A stretch of 64,000 bases of DNA from Cerasibacillus quisquiliarum (GCF_014202495.1 NZ_JACHHA010000003.1:124001-188000), one strand, 5' to 3'; counted from the first letter of the stretch, positions 1-9,511 are shown. Numbers and translations are program-made. Notes: generated by a model from the sequence alone, not told the origin.

Positions 1-1
1 T

Positions 2-631
2 CTAGTCATTTGTATTACAGAACATATTCCAATTTTAGATATGGTTAAAGTTAAACGATATATGGAAGGTAAAAAGACACGTCTAATAGGGCCAAACTGT
101 CCAGGTGTCATTTCGGCAGATGAGTGTAAAGTAGGTATTATGCCAGGTTATATTCATAAGAAAGGACATATTGGTGTTGTATCCCGTTCAGGTACATTAA
201 CGTATGAAGCTGTTCACCAATTAACACAGGCTGGTTATGGTCAAACATCAGCTGTTGGTATCGGTGGAGACCCTGTTAATGGTACGAATTTTATTGATGT
301 ACTTGAAGCGTTTAACAATGACCCAGAGACAGAGGCTGTTATCATGATTGGAGAAATTGGTGGGACTGCTGAAGAAGAAGCAGCTCGTTGGGTGAAAGAG
401 AATATGACAAAGCCTGTCGTCGGATTTATTGGTGGGGTAACAGCTCCTCCAGGAAAACGTATGGGTCATGCTGGTGCGATAATTTCAGGTGGACAAGGAA
501 CAGCTCAAGAGAAAATTCGTGTTATGAATGAATGTGGAATCACAGTAGCTGAAACACCAGCTGTCATTGGAGAAACGATGATTAAGGTTCTAAAAGAAAA
601 AGGACTAGCTGAGAAATGTAAAACACATTAA
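2..631 (+). CDS. sucD: Succinyl-CoA synthetase alpha subunit (5' truncated by window edge)
   Basis: The alpha subunit works with SucC to interconvert succinyl-CoA and succinate in the TCA cycle, with substrate-level phosphorylation of a nucleoside diphosphate. The reading frame is open from the window edge, so the N-terminal CoA-binding part is missing. Visible hallmarks are [21 protein letters not shown] and the phospho-histidine loop [14 protein letters not shown]. The gene ends in a terminator and is followed by dprA, the B. subtilis order. Function is secure from the motifs; about 100 N-terminal residues lie outside the window. Confidence 0.95.
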   Translation, partial: LVICITEHIPILDMVKVKRYMEGKKTRLIGPNCPGVISADECKVGIMPGYIHKKGHIGVVSRSGTLTYEAVHQLTQAGYGQTSAVGIGGDPVNGTNFIDVLEAFNNDPETEAVIMIGEIGGTAEEEAARWVKENMTKPVVGFIGGVTAPPGKRMGHAGAIISGGQGTAQEKIRVMNECGITVAETPAVIGETMIKVLKEKGLAEKCKTH

Positions 632-640
632 TAACGGATT

Positions 641-680
641 GACAAAGGAATCTGCGCTAGTACAGATTCCTTGTCTTTTT
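641..680 (+). terminator. Rho-independent terminator after sucD
   Basis: GACAA(A)GGAATCTG pairs with CAGATTCC-TTGTC around an 8-base loop, with one unpaired A, and a run of five T follows. It lies nine bases past the sucD stop and separates sucD from dprA. Confidence 0.85.
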
Positions 681-700
681 ATAAAGGATGTGATGGATGA

Positions 701-1597
701 TTGTATAAAAAAAGACGGTATCGTCTGTTGTATTTATATTATTGTGGCATATCAAGAAAAATGATTAGGCGTATTCTTCAATATGATCCTACGATGTCTC
801 ACATCTATTTCTTAACTCCTCGAGAAATACATCAAGCATTGTCAATTCCATTAGAAAAGGCAGAAAGATTATATATTAAACTGCACCAGCGTCAAATAAT
901 GAGAAGAATTTTAATAGATGAAAAAAAATTCCACATCATAACAATTTTTGATCAACATTATCCAATCCAATTGAGAAAAATCCCTGACTCACCGCTTGTT
1001 TTATTTGCTATAGGTAATTTACATCTTTTAAGGTATCATCAAATAATAAGTGTTATCGGTACGAGACACCCTTCAAAGGAAGCAGGTCAAAAGATAGAAC
1101 ATATCGTAAAACCTCTAATATTAAATGATTGGGTTATTGTTAGTGGGATGGCAATTGGCATAGATAGTATGGCACATCAAGCTGCACTAGAAGAAAATGG
1201 AATGACAATAGCCGTACTAGGTAGTGGTTTAAATCATATTTATCCAATACGAAATCGCCCACTTTATAACTCTATTGCGAAGCAAGGATTAGTTATGACA
1301 GAATATTTACCGGATACAAAACCAAAGCCTTATCAATTTCCAGAAAGAAATCGTATTATAAGTGGCTTAAGCTATGCAACGTTAGTTATCGAAGCAACAG
1401 AAAAAAGTGGCACATTAATTACCGTTGATCAAGCTTTGGATCAAGGAAGAGAAGTTTATGCGGTTCCAGGTTCTCCTTATTTAGCTGAAACATTAGGCTG
1501 TCATAAATTAATTCAAGAAGGTGCTAAACTTGTAAAAAATTCGTTAGATATTGAGATGGATTGGGAGGAATATGGAAAGAAATGGTTGCAACCGTGA
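701..1597 (+). CDS. dprA: DNA processing protein DprA (Smf)
   Basis: DprA binds incoming single-stranded DNA during transformation and loads RecA. This 298-residue protein has an N-terminal helical part and a Rossmann-like DprA core: IGTRHPS, VSGMAIGID-MAHQAAL, AVLGSGLNHIYP, FPERNRIISGLS and EKSGTLITVDQA. The start is TTG, with AAAGGATG about ten bases upstream; the nearby ATG at 693 is out of frame. The C-terminus is short and no clear extra winged helix is visible. Natural competence is not implied by this gene alone, because it is nearly universal. Confidence 0.93.
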   Translation: MYKKRRYRLLYLYYCGISRKMIRRILQYDPTMSHIYFLTPREIHQALSIPLEKAERLYIKLHQRQIMRRILIDEKKFHIITIFDQHYPIQLRKIPDSPLVLFAIGNLHLLRYHQIISVIGTRHPSKEAGQKIEHIVKPLILNDWVIVSGMAIGIDSMAHQAALEENGMTIAVLGSGLNHIYPIRNRPLYNSIAKQGLVMTEYLPDTKPKPYQFPERNRIISGLSYATLVIEATEKSGTLITVDQALDQGREVYAVPGSPYLAETLGCHKLIQEGAKLVKNSLDIEMDWEEYGKKWLQP

Positions 1598-1628
1598 CGG
1601 TATTCATGCAAAATGGATATGGACTTGT

Positions 1629-1657
1629 TTGACAAAAGTGATATAAATATATATATT
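1629..1657 (+). promoter_or_regulatory. Sigma-A promoter for topA
   Basis: A perfect -35 TTGACA, a 17-base spacer and -10 TATATT lie about 100 bases before topA. The 5' leader that follows carries two AATTAATGAT direct repeats (1677-1686 and 1693-1702) and the palindrome listed separately. Confidence 0.8.
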
Positions 1658-1725
1658 AGTGAAGATTTCAATACACAATTAATGATACAAAAAATTAATG
1701 ATTTTTATATGAATGTTTTTGTTAT

Positions 1726-1739
1726 AGACAGTACTGTCT
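1726..1739. promoter_or_regulatory. 14-bp perfect palindrome in the topA leader
   Basis: AGACAGTACTGTCT is a perfect dyad between the topA promoter and the topA SD (AGGAGG at 1747-1752). It does not match the Bacillus LexA box as I remember it. It could be an operator or a small mRNA hairpin just upstream of the SD. No regulator can be named. Confidence 0.4.
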
Positions 1740-1757
1740 TATTCTAGGAGGAATAAC

Positions 1758-3836
1758 ATGTCAGAATATCTTGTAATTGTAGAATCCCCAGCGAAAGCAA
1801 AAACAATCGAACGTTATTTAGGAAAAAAATATACAGTTAAAGCATCAATGGGGCATGTACGTGATCTCCCAAAAAGTCAAATGGCTGTTGATACGGAGAA
1901 CAATTATCAACCAAAATATATTACAATTCGAGGTAAAGGTAGTATTTTAAAAGACTTAAAATCTTCAGCGAAAAAAGCGAAAAAAGTTTATTTAGCAGCT
2001 GACCCTGATCGTGAAGGAGAAGCAATTGCTTGGCATTTAGCACATGCTTTAAAGATTGATGAAGACTCTGATTGTCGTGTCGTTTTTAATGAGATTACAA
2101 AAGATGCCATTAAAGAATCGTTTAAACATCCACGTCCAATTAATATGGATTTAGTTGATGCACAACAAGCGAGGCGTATATTAGATCGACTTGTCGGATA
2201 CAATATAAGTCCTTTATTATGGAAAAAGGTAAAAAAAGGACTTAGTGCGGGTCGTGTCCAGTCTGTTGCGTTGAAAATGATTATTGATCGAGAAAATGAA
2301 ATAAAGAATTTCAAGCCAGAAGAATATTGGTCAATTACCGCTGATTTTGAAAAAGATAAAGAAGCTTTTGAAGGTAAATTTTACGGGATTAATGGGAAGA
2401 AGAAAGAACTAGCAAATGAAAGTGATGTAAATCATGTATTGAATCAATTAGAAGGAAAAAAATTCACTATAAGTAAGGTAAATAAACGTGAGCGACGTCG
2501 AAATCCAGCAAAACCGTTCACAACATCGTCACTACAACAAGAAGCAGCACGGAAACTTAACTTCCGTGCAAAAAAAACGATGATGATCGCACAGCAGCTA
2601 TACGAAGGAATTGACTTAGGAAAAAAAACAGGTGGAATAACTGGTTTAATCACTTATATGAGAACTGACTCAACAAGAGTTTCAAATGTAGCTGTACAAG
2701 AGGCCAATGAATATATCAATAATACATTTGGTTCAAATTATGTCGGAAACAACCGAAAAACCTCTCAAAGCAAAGGCGCACAAGATGCTCATGAGGCTAT
2801 TCGGCCAACTTCCATTATGAGACATCCCGATACACTTAAAGACATATTATCGCGTGATCAATATCGGTTATATAAATTAATTTGGGAACGTTTTTTAGCT
2901 AGTCAAATGTCTCCCGCTGTTTTGGACACGATGACAGTCCATATGCTTAATAATAATGTTGAATTTAGAGCTTCTGGTTCAAAAGTGAAATTTCCTGGGT
3001 TTATGAAAGTTTATATAGAGAGTAAAGATGATCAAAAGAAAGAAGAAAATAAATTTCTGCCTGATTTAGAAGAAGGCATGGTAATTGATGCTAAAGATAT
3101 AACACCAAATCAACATTTTACACAGCCACCACCTCGTTATACAGAGGCAAGGCTCGTAAGGACAATGGAAGAAAAAGGAATCGGACGTCCATCAACATAT
3201 GCACCAACATTAGATACCATTCAAAAACGTGGTTATGTCACCATTGATCAGAGACGATTTTTCCCAACTGAACTCGGAGAAATTGTTGTTGATTTATTGA
3301 AAGAGTTTTTCCCAGAGATTATTGATGTTGATTTTACTGCCAAAATGGAAACAGACTTAGACTCGATTGAAGAAGGAAAGCATCATTGGGTCGATATTAT
3401 TGATGATTTTTATAAGGATTTTGAAAAGCGTTTAAAAGTTGCAGAAAATGAAATGGCAAAAGTTGAGATTAAAGACGAACCAGCTGGTATCGACTGTGAA
3501 AAATGTGGTCATGCGATGGTATATAAAATGGGACGTTACGGAAAGTTCATCGCTTGTTCAAATTTTCCTGAATGCCGTAATACAAAGCCGATCTTAAAGA
3601 AAATTGGTGTCAAATGTCCAAAGTGTCAAAAAGGTGATATTGTAGAGCGTCGTTCTAAGAAGCGCCGTCTCTTTTACGGCTGTGATCAATTTCCAGAATG
3701 CGACTTTGTATCCTGGGATAAACCTATCGTTCGTTCGTGTCCAAAATGTGATAATTTACTAGTTGAAAAACGAACTAAAAAACAAACACAAATCAAATGT
3801 ACATCATGTGATTATATTGAAGATCCTGAGAATTAA
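1758..3836 (+). CDS. topA: DNA topoisomerase I
   Basis: A type IA topoisomerase that relaxes negative supercoils. The 692 residues show the N-terminal Toprim domain ([32 protein letters not shown] near residue 81), the catalytic motif TYMRTDSTR with the active tyrosine at about residue 300, and three C-terminal Cys4 zinc ribbons beginning CEKCG, CPKCQ and CPKCD. The length matches B. subtilis TopA. A strong SD (AGGAGG) precedes the ATG. The usual downstream neighbour trmFO is absent. Confidence 0.97.
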   Translation: MSEYLVIVESPAKAKTIERYLGKKYTVKASMGHVRDLPKSQMAVDTENNYQPKYITIRGKGSILKDLKSSAKKAKKVYLAADPDREGEAIAWHLAHALKIDEDSDCRVVFNEITKDAIKESFKHPRPINMDLVDAQQARRILDRLVGYNISPLLWKKVKKGLSAGRVQSVALKMIIDRENEIKNFKPEEYWSITADFEKDKEAFEGKFYGINGKKKELANESDVNHVLNQLEGKKFTISKVNKRERRRNPAKPFTTSSLQQEAARKLNFRAKKTMMIAQQLYEGIDLGKKTGGITGLITYMRTDSTRVSNVAVQEANEYINNTFGSNYVGNNRKTSQSKGAQDAHEAIRPTSIMRHPDTLKDILSRDQYRLYKLIWERFLASQMSPAVLDTMTVHMLNNNVEFRASGSKVKFPGFMKVYIESKDDQKKEENKFLPDLEEGMVIDAKDITPNQHFTQPPPRYTEARLVRTMEEKGIGRPSTYAPTLDTIQKRGYVTIDQRRFFPTELGEIVVDLLKEFFPEIIDVDFTAKMETDLDSIEEGKHHWVDIIDDFYKDFEKRLKVAENEMAKVEIKDEPAGIDCEKCGHAMVYKMGRYGKFIACSNFPECRNTKPILKKIGVKCPKCQKGDIVERRSKKRRLFYGCDQFPECDFVSWDKPIVRSCPKCDNLLVEKRTKKQTQIKCTSCDYIEDPEN

Positions 3837-3840
3837 TTAG

Positions 3841-4178
3841 GAGCTAAGACAAAACTAGTTTTAAATGAGAAAATTCAGGAACCAACATTGAAATGTTGTT
3901 TCCTGAATTTCTTATTTTGTTTCGAATTTTGGCGATATACTTTTAAGTCTACCGCGATTAATGCAAATGCTCATTTATTTTCTACTTTTGATTTTCCACT
4001 GGCCGTAGCGAATAATACCCAACAATAGTTTGTAGTATCTCTTCATTATATAAACAAACCTCAGCTCGCTCTATTGATCATTCACGTACTGTCATGATCA
4101 TTAGGAGAAGGAGATTGGGACATAAGGAAAAAGTGAACAAAAATAGTTTTTTCTTTCAGAGGTTTTGTCCTAGCCTCT
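3841..4178. mobile_element. Degenerate IS1182-like remnant, copy 1
   Basis: The segment is bounded by inverted ends (GAGCTAAGACAAAAC at the left; the right end reads GGTTTTGTCCTAGCCTC) and is homologous along its length to the element at 60272-60803. Read on the minus strand, 3930-4005 gives VENK, a stop, then AFALIAVDLKVYRQN. This resembles the C-terminal tail of IS1182-type transposases as I recall them. No intact transposase remains. A terminator hairpin lies just inside the left end. It occupies the slot where trmFO sits in relatives. Confidence 0.65.
3871..3918 (+). terminator. Terminator-like hairpin after topA, inside the repeat
   Basis: AAATTCAGGAA pairs with TTTCCTGAATTT, and inside it AACAT pairs with ATGTT. 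A T-rich tail (TTCTTATTTTG) follows. The equivalent hairpin in the second copy has different bases but the same fold. Confidence 0.6.
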
Positions 4179-4245
4179 TTAATTTAAATAATAATGATTA
4201 AACATTTTGCTAATACACGCTTTTAAAATTATTAGACTTTTTTAG

Positions 4246-4274
4246 TTGACTAATGGTTAATAAACATATATAAT
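4246..4274 (+). promoter_or_regulatory. Sigma-A promoter P1 upstream of xerC
   Basis: TTGACT, a 17-base spacer and TATAAT give a near-consensus promoter. The expected start near 4281 leaves a leader of about 190 nt. The leader begins with a stem-loop at 4282-4309 (TGGTG/CACCA outside, GTG-AAAA-CAC inside). Confidence 0.75.
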
Positions 4275-4415
4275 TTTTCATTGGTGCCATGTGAAAACAC
4301 TTGACACCATGAACTGTTCGGATGATTTATCAAAGATAACCTAAATTTAATTGGTTTTCTATCTAAAAGTAGTGCAAGTTCGGTTCTGAATTTTGTTACA
4401 ATTATGTTAAATATA

Positions 4416-4444
4416 TTGCATTTTTAATTAATCTGTGTTATTAT
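4416..4444 (+). promoter_or_regulatory. Sigma-A promoter P2 upstream of xerC
   Basis: TTGCAT, a 17-base spacer and TATTAT end 27 bases before the xerC TTG start. With P1 it gives the xerC-hslVU-codY operon two tandem promoters in the region where trmFO would normally lie. Confidence 0.65.
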
Positions 4445-4471
4445 TTAGTCGCTGTTCTAAGAGGTGAGAAT

Positions 4472-5383
4472 TTGGTCAATTATCAAACATGTCGCATAAT
4501 GTTTATGAAATACTTGCAAATAGAGAAAAACGCTTCCCCGTATACATTGAAATTTTACACAGATGATTTAAATACGTTTTTTACATTTCTTGAAGAAGAA
4601 CAAATTCAAGATTTAAATCATCTTAATGAACGTGATATTCGGATATTTTTGACCAATTTATATAAAAACCAATTGAGCAGAAGAACAGTTTCGAGAATCT
4701 TATCTTGTTTACGAAGTTTTTATCGTTTTTTACAAAGGGAAGAATTTGTAAATCAAAATCCATTCATGCATATTTCTTTACCCAAATCAGAAAAGAAACT
4801 TCCAAGTTTTTTGTATCAGGAAGAACTTGAGAAACTATTTCATGTTAGCGATATGACAACTCCATTGGGACAGCGTAATCAAGCGCTTTTAGAGTTGCTA
4901 TACGCAACGGGTATCCGGGTAGGAGAGTGTGTGAAGATTCGAGTTAGTGATATTGATTTTGATATTGGGACTGTATTTGTTACTGGTAAAGGTAATAAAG
5001 AACGTTATGTGCCATTTGGTTCGTTTGCTGCCACTGCTTTAAAAACCTATATAGAAGATGGCAGAAATTCCCTATTAGAAAAAACGGAATCGCAAACTAA
5101 TTGTCTATTTCTTAATGTTAGAGGACAACCATTAACAGATCGTGGTATTCGCTTCATTTTAAATAAAATGGTAGAAAAGACATCATTAACTGTCAACATC
5201 TATCCACATAAACTTAGACATACATTTGCAACTCACATGTTAAATGCAGGAGCAGATTTACGAACAGTTCAAGAATTGCTGGGACATGAACATTTATCGA
5301 CAACACAGATTTATACACATGTAACAAAAGATTATTTGCGTCATGTTTATATGAACAGCCACCCGAGAGCAAAAAAGAAGTAG
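4472..5383 (+). CDS. xerC: Tyrosine recombinase XerC (CodV)
   Basis: XerC resolves chromosome dimers at dif together with XerD. The 303 residues have an N-terminal SAM-like core-binding domain and a C-terminal catalytic domain with the expected residues: Arg in ATGIRVGE, Lys in TGKGNKER, His-x-x-Arg in HKLRHTFATH, His in LLGHEHLSTTQ and Tyr in IYTH. The TTG start is supported by GAGGTGAG just upstream. It is the first gene of the xerC-hslV-hslU-codY operon, as in B. subtilis codV-codY. Confidence 0.95.
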   Translation: MVNYQTCRIMFMKYLQIEKNASPYTLKFYTDDLNTFFTFLEEEQIQDLNHLNERDIRIFLTNLYKNQLSRRTVSRILSCLRSFYRFLQREEFVNQNPFMHISLPKSEKKLPSFLYQEELEKLFHVSDMTTPLGQRNQALLELLYATGIRVGECVKIRVSDIDFDIGTVFVTGKGNKERYVPFGSFAATALKTYIEDGRNSLLEKTESQTNCLFLNVRGQPLTDRGIRFILNKMVEKTSLTVNIYPHKLRHTFATHMLNAGADLRTVQELLGHEHLSTTQIYTHVTKDYLRHVYMNSHPRAKKK

Positions 5384-5401
5384 CAAATAAAAGGGGTGAA
5401 T

Positions 5402-5419
5402 GACATGCATGACATGCAT
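5402..5419 (+). repeat. 9-bp tandem duplication over the hslV start
   Basis: GACATGCAT occurs twice head to tail, creating two in-frame ATG codons (5405 and 5414). The SD AAGGGGTGA at 5391-5399 is five bases from the first ATG and 14 from the second. Confidence 0.8.
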
Positions 5420-5950
5420 GCGACGACAATCTTTGCCATTCATCATAATGGGGAAGCCGCAATGTGTGGAGATGGTCAAGTGACAATGGGAAATACCGTT
5501 GTTATGAAACATACAGCTAAAAAAGTAAGAAAGTTATTTAATGGTGAAGTTTTAGCTGGATTTGCTGGCTCTGTTGCCGATGCTTTCACATTATATGAGA
5601 ATTTTGAAGCTAAATTAGTTACCTACGATGGAAATTTATCTAGAGCAGCTGTCGAGCTTGCGAAAGAATGGCGCAGTGATAAAGTTCTTCGAAAGTTAGA
5701 AGCTTTATTAATTGTCATGAACAAGAAAGAAATGTTTCTATTATCGGGAACTGGGGAAGTTATACAACCAGACGATGGAATTCTCGCAATTGGCTCAGGT
5801 GGTCATTATGCTTTAAGTGCAGGGAGAGCATTGGCTCGTCATGCTACACACCTTTCTGCTAAGGAAATCGCTGTAAAGGCGATGGAGATTGCTAGCGAAA
5901 TTTGTGTGTATACAAATGATCAATTGACATTAGAAGTTCTCGATTCATGA
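5405..5950 (+). CDS. hslV: ATP-dependent protease peptidase subunit HslV (ClpQ)
   Basis: HslV is the proteasome-like peptidase of the HslUV protease and forms hexameric rings capped by HslU. The 181-residue protein keeps [31 protein letters not shown] and GTGEVIEP-like motifs. The ATG at 5405 best fits the SD; a GTG at 5396 overlaps the SD and is disfavoured. The N-terminus reads [11 protein letters not shown]. subtilis ClpQ, as I recall, begins MSSFHATTIF and uses an N-terminal serine, which is missing here. It ends 14 bases before the hslU start. Confidence 0.93.
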   Translation: MHDMHATTIFAIHHNGEAAMCGDGQVTMGNTVVMKHTAKKVRKLFNGEVLAGFAGSVADAFTLYENFEAKLVTYDGNLSRAAVELAKEWRSDKVLRKLEALLIVMNKKEMFLLSGTGEVIQPDDGILAIGSGGHYALSAGRALARHATHLSAKEIAVKAMEIASEICVYTNDQLTLEVLDS

Positions 5951-5964
5951 GGGGGTTAAACAAG

Positions 5965-7356
5965 ATGGTCAAAAACTATACTCCAAGGCAAATCGTAGAA
6001 CACCTTGATCGATATATTATCGGACAAAAGCACGCGAAAAGATCTGTTGCTGTTGCACTGCGTAATCGTTACCGACGTATGAAGCTTGAAGATCAAATGC
6101 GAGAAGAAGTATTTCCGAAGAACATTTTAATGATTGGTCCTACTGGTGTAGGTAAGACTGAAATTGCCAGACGATTAGCTACTCTAGTCAGTGCCCCATT
6201 CATTAAAGTTGAGGCCACAAAATTTACCGAAGTTGGTTATGTTGGTCGTGATGTTGAATCAATGGTTCGCGATCTTGTAGAAATGTCAATCCGTATGGTA
6301 AAAGATGAAAAAATGGCAGAAGTAAAAGAACAAGCGGAGCAAAAAGCCAATGAGAAGTTGGTTTCTCTACTTGTTCCACAAGCAAAGAAACAAAGTCAAA
6401 TTAAAAACCCATTTGAAATGCTTTTTGCATCTGGACAAGAGAACAATGATGAAGATGATGCGGAAATTGATTCACAAATACTTAGTAAAAGAGAACAAGT
6501 CAAGCGCTTACTTGCTTTAGGAGAGATGGAAGATTCAATTGTTACAGTGGAAATAGAAGAATCACCACCATCCTTATTTGATATGTTACAAGGCTCCGGA
6601 ATGGAGCAAATGGGGATGAATATGCAAGATGCATTTAGTAAATTTATGCCGAAACAAACAAGAAAACGAAAACTTCCTGTATCTGAAGCAAGAAAAATTT
6701 TAACCCAACAAGAAGCGCAAAAATTAATCGATATGGATGAAGTAGCACGTGATGCGATTGAACGTGCAGAACAATCAGGGATTATCTTTATCGATGAAAT
6801 TGATAAAATCGCTGGAAAAGAGGAACATTCACCAAATGTTTCGCGTGAAGGTGTTCAAAGGGATATACTACCGATTGTTGAGGGTTCTACCGTCATAACA
6901 AAACATGGTCCAGTTAAGACAGATCATATGTTATTTATCGCAGCAGGCGCTTTTCATATGGCAAAGCCATCTGATTTAATCCCTGAATTACAAGGTAGAT
7001 TCCCTATAAGAGTTGAACTAGAAAAGCTTTCTATTGAAGATTTCAAGCGTATATTAAAAGAGCCTTCAAATGCTCTTTTGAAACAGTATCAGGCATTATT
7101 AAAAACAGAAGGTATAAATCTTGTTTTTAATGACGAAGCTATTGAAACCATTGCAAAAATTGCGTATCAAGTAAATCAAGATACAGATAATATTGGAGCG
7201 AGAAGACTTCATACCATTTTAGAAAAACTTTTAGAAGATTTATCTTTTGAAGCGCCGGATATCAATATGGATACCGTTGAAATTACCGCTGAATACGTTA
7301 ACGAAAAGCTAAATGATATAGCTACAAATAAAGACTTAAGTCAATTTATCTTATAA
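5965..7356 (+). CDS. hslU: HslUV protease ATPase subunit HslU (ClpY)
   Basis: This AAA+ unfoldase feeds substrates to HslV. The 463 residues contain [22 protein letters not shown], Walker [10 protein letters not shown] near residue 58, a variable acidic I-domain in the middle (about residues 120-230), Walker [11 protein letters not shown], and sensor 2 in [10 protein letters not shown]. The ATG at 5965 is nine bases after GAGGGGG and aligns with the family N-terminus (TPRQIVEHL). An upstream ATG at 5947 overlaps hslV and lacks a good SD. Confidence 0.95.
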   Translation: MVKNYTPRQIVEHLDRYIIGQKHAKRSVAVALRNRYRRMKLEDQMREEVFPKNILMIGPTGVGKTEIARRLATLVSAPFIKVEATKFTEVGYVGRDVESMVRDLVEMSIRMVKDEKMAEVKEQAEQKANEKLVSLLVPQAKKQSQIKNPFEMLFASGQENNDEDDAEIDSQILSKREQVKRLLALGEMEDSIVTVEIEESPPSLFDMLQGSGMEQMGMNMQDAFSKFMPKQTRKRKLPVSEARKILTQQEAQKLIDMDEVARDAIERAEQSGIIFIDEIDKIAGKEEHSPNVSREGVQRDILPIVEGSTVITKHGPVKTDHMLFIAAGAFHMAKPSDLIPELQGRFPIRVELEKLSIEDFKRILKEPSNALLKQYQALLKTEGINLVFNDEAIETIAKIAYQVNQDTDNIGARRLHTILEKLLEDLSFEAPDINMDTVEITAEYVNEKLNDIATNKDLSQFIL

Positions 7357-7395
7357 ACCCTATAAAAATTTTTAAAAAGAGGATGGAGGATCATT

Positions 7396-8175
7396 ATGGA
7401 TTTATTAACTCGTGCAAGAAAAATTAATTCAATGTTACAGAAGGCTACAGGAAAATCAGTCGATTTTAATAATATGGCAGCTTTATTACGTGATGTCATT
7501 AAAGGGAATGTGTTTATCGTTTCCAGACGTGGTAAACTATTAGGATTTGCCATTAATCAAGAAATCGAAAACGAAAGAATGAAACAAATGTTAGAAGAAA
7601 GACAGTTTCCACAAGATTATACAGATAGTCTGTTTAATATTCATGAAACAACATCAAATTTAGACATTGATAGCCCATACACTGTATTCCCTGTGGAGAA
7701 TCGTGATCTATTTAAAAATGGTTTAACTACAATTGTACCTATTATTGGTGGTGGTGAACGTCTAGGTACCCTTATTTTAGGTAGCTTAACAGAAGAATTT
7801 AATGATGATGATTTATTGCTTGCTGAATATGGTGCAACTGTAGTTGGTATGGAAATTCTTCATGAGAAAACAGAAGAAATTGAAATGGAAGCACGTTCTA
7901 AAGCTGTTGTACAAATGGCAATTAGCTCATTATCTTATAGTGAGCTAGAAGCAATAGACCACATCTTTGAAGAATTAAATGGTAAAGAAGGTCTTCTAGT
8001 AGCCAGTAAAATTGCTGACCGCGTAGGCATTACACGTTCAGTAATCGTTAATGCACTTCGTAAATTAGAAAGTGCAGGTGTGATTGAATCAAGATCACTT
8101 GGAATGAAAGGAACTTATATTAAAGTATTAAATGACAAGTTCCTAGTAGAATTAGATAAGTTACGTTCTCGTTAA
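7396..8175 (+). CDS. codY: GTP- and branched-chain amino acid-sensing repressor CodY
   Basis: CodY is a global regulator of nutrient limitation responses. The 259 residues match the standard length: an N-terminal GAF domain binding isoleucine/valine ([15 protein letters not shown] to about residue 155) and a C-terminal winged helix ([20 protein letters not shown], then [13 protein letters not shown]). It is last in the xerC operon and closed by a strong terminator. In B. subtilis CodY represses fla/che, which starts immediately downstream here; I found no clear CodY box in that leader. Confidence 0.97.
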   Translation: MDLLTRARKINSMLQKATGKSVDFNNMAALLRDVIKGNVFIVSRRGKLLGFAINQEIENERMKQMLEERQFPQDYTDSLFNIHETTSNLDIDSPYTVFPVENRDLFKNGLTTIVPIIGGGERLGTLILGSLTEEFNDDDLLLAEYGATVVGMEILHEKTEEIEMEARSKAVVQMAISSLSYSELEAIDHIFEELNGKEGLLVASKIADRVGITRSVIVNALRKLESAGVIESRSLGMKGTYIKVLNDKFLVELDKLRSR

Positions 8176-8185
8176 TACAAGGTAA

Positions 8186-8226
8186 AAAGCCGATTGACAT
8201 GTAAATCATGTCAATCGGCTTTTTTA
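8186..8226 (+). terminator. Rho-independent terminator after codY
   Basis: AAAGCCGATTGACATG pairs perfectly with CATGTCAATCGGCTTT around TAAAT and continues into a T run. It separates the codY operon from the flagellar genes. Confidence 0.92.
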
Positions 8227-8656
8227 TGTGGTAGTTTTGAACTAAGTAAATAGACCTACCATGTTGTAAGCGATAACAAATCAGCTGGTAAAATCTTACT
8301 AAATATACGAATAATTACGGTTTACTTCACAAAAATGTTAAATATTAATGATTATTTATAATAATTGCGTCACAATTTTTAGTTATAATGTATTATATAT
8401 AAAATTTTACAATTGATCATAAAAGTATTCGGTTAAATAAATAGTACTTAAGTAACAGTACAAAATGACTATTTACTAAAAAAGATGTTATTTTACTATA
8501 ATAAAATAGACTTTATTCTCATTATAATCTACAATAAACGTAGAATAAGTACATATTTTGTCTAATTTTGTATTTAATGGTAATAACGTCACAAAACTGT
8601 GACAAAACGACTATTTAAAGTAATTTTTAAAAGAAGTGGAAAAAGGGGTGTATAAG
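8227..8656 (+). promoter_or_regulatory. AT-rich fla/che leader and presumed promoter region
   Basis: These 430 bases hold no gene. Three TATAAT hexamers are visible (8384-8389, 8498-8503, 8523-8528), but none has a -35 at 16-18 bases. ACAAAATGACTATTTA at 8460-8475 recurs with one mismatch at 8602-8617, and the second copy overlaps a dyad, GTCACA-AAAC-TGTGAC, at 8588-8603. The main fla/che promoter must lie here, but the sequence does not identify it. No sigma-D match with correct spacing was seen. Confidence 0.5.
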
Positions 8657-9046
8657 ATGTTATATGGGAACACGATAAAAACACTCGGAAGCTCCTTAGA
8701 TTATGCCATTCGAAGAAATGAGCAAATCGCTACGAATATTGCTAACGTTGATACGCCGAATTACAAAGCAAAAGACATAGCATTTAAGGATATTCTTAAT
8801 GAAAAGCTTAGAACGTCTTTACAAGCAAAACGAACACATGAGAAACACCTTCCGTTTCAAATAGAAACACGTACATATCACACATTTCTAAAAAAGAATT
8901 TACAATACAATCATAATGGTAATAATGTAGATATCGATAAAGAAATGGCCAACTTAGCAAAAAACCAAATCTATTATCAAAGTCTAGTAGACAGAATGAA
9001 TGGCAAGTTTACAGACTTACAAACTGTGATTAGAGGAGGTAGGTAG
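8657..9046 (+). CDS. flgB: Flagellar basal body rod protein FlgB
   Basis: FlgB is a proximal rod subunit. At 129 residues it has the typical size, with the rod signature NEQIATNIANVDTPNYKAKDI and a C-terminal helix ending in a coiled segment (EMANLAKNQIYYQSLVDRMN). The ATG at 8657 follows AAAGGGGTG by six bases; a GTG at 8636 lacks support. It is first in the fla/che operon and is four bases from flgC. Confidence 0.95.
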   Translation: MLYGNTIKTLGSSLDYAIRRNEQIATNIANVDTPNYKAKDIAFKDILNEKLRTSLQAKRTHEKHLPFQIETRTYHTFLKKNLQYNHNGNNVDIDKEMANLAKNQIYYQSLVDRMNGKFTDLQTVIRGGR

Positions 9047-9049
9047 TAA

Positions 9050-9496
9050 ATGAGTATTTTTACTGGATTTAATGCGAGCGCAAGTGCTCTTACAGCACAG
9101 AGATTAAGAATGGATGTTGTATCATCTAATCTTGCTAATAGTCATACGACTCGAGCGACAGTTAACGCCCAAGGAGAATATGAACCATATCGGCGAAAGA
9201 TGGTCCATATGATACCGACTAAATCATTTAAATCTTACCTACAACGAGCACATTCTAAAGAGCCAACTCAAGGTGTTCGTGTTCAACGGATTGTAACTGA
9301 TCAAACACCTTTTAAAGAGGTTTACAATCCCGATCATCCAGATGCCAACGAGAATGGCTATGTTCAGATGCCTAATATAGATCCTTTAAAAGAAATGGTA
9401 GATCTAATGAGTGCAACACGTTCATACGAAGCAAATATTACAGCACTAAATGCAAATAAAGCGATGTTAATGAAAACATTAGAAATTGGAAAATAG
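9050..9496 (+). CDS. flgC: Flagellar basal body rod protein FlgC
   Basis: FlgC is a proximal rod subunit of 148 residues. The N-terminal rod motif is RLRMDVVSSNLANSHTTRA. The C-terminus carries GYVQMPNIDPLKEMVDLMSA and ATRSYEANITALNANKAML, both standard for FlgC. AGGAGGTAG precedes the ATG. It sits between flgB and fliE, as in all Bacillus fla/che operons. Confidence 0.95.
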   Translation: MSIFTGFNASASALTAQRLRMDVVSSNLANSHTTRATVNAQGEYEPYRRKMVHMIPTKSFKSYLQRAHSKEPTQGVRVQRIVTDQTPFKEVYNPDHPDANENGYVQMPNIDPLKEMVDLMSATRSYEANITALNANKAMLMKTLEIGK

Positions 9497-9511
9497 ATTG
9501 GAGTTATCACT

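Noticed and set aside
8250-8280. Sigma-D-like TAAA ... GCGATAA before flgB
   Set aside because: The spacing is 19, not 15 bases, and the -10 lacks the GCC start.
8227-8656. CodY box in the fla/che leader
   Set aside because: I looked for AATTTTCWGAAAATT; only partial AT-rich matches occur, no better than chance in such sequence.
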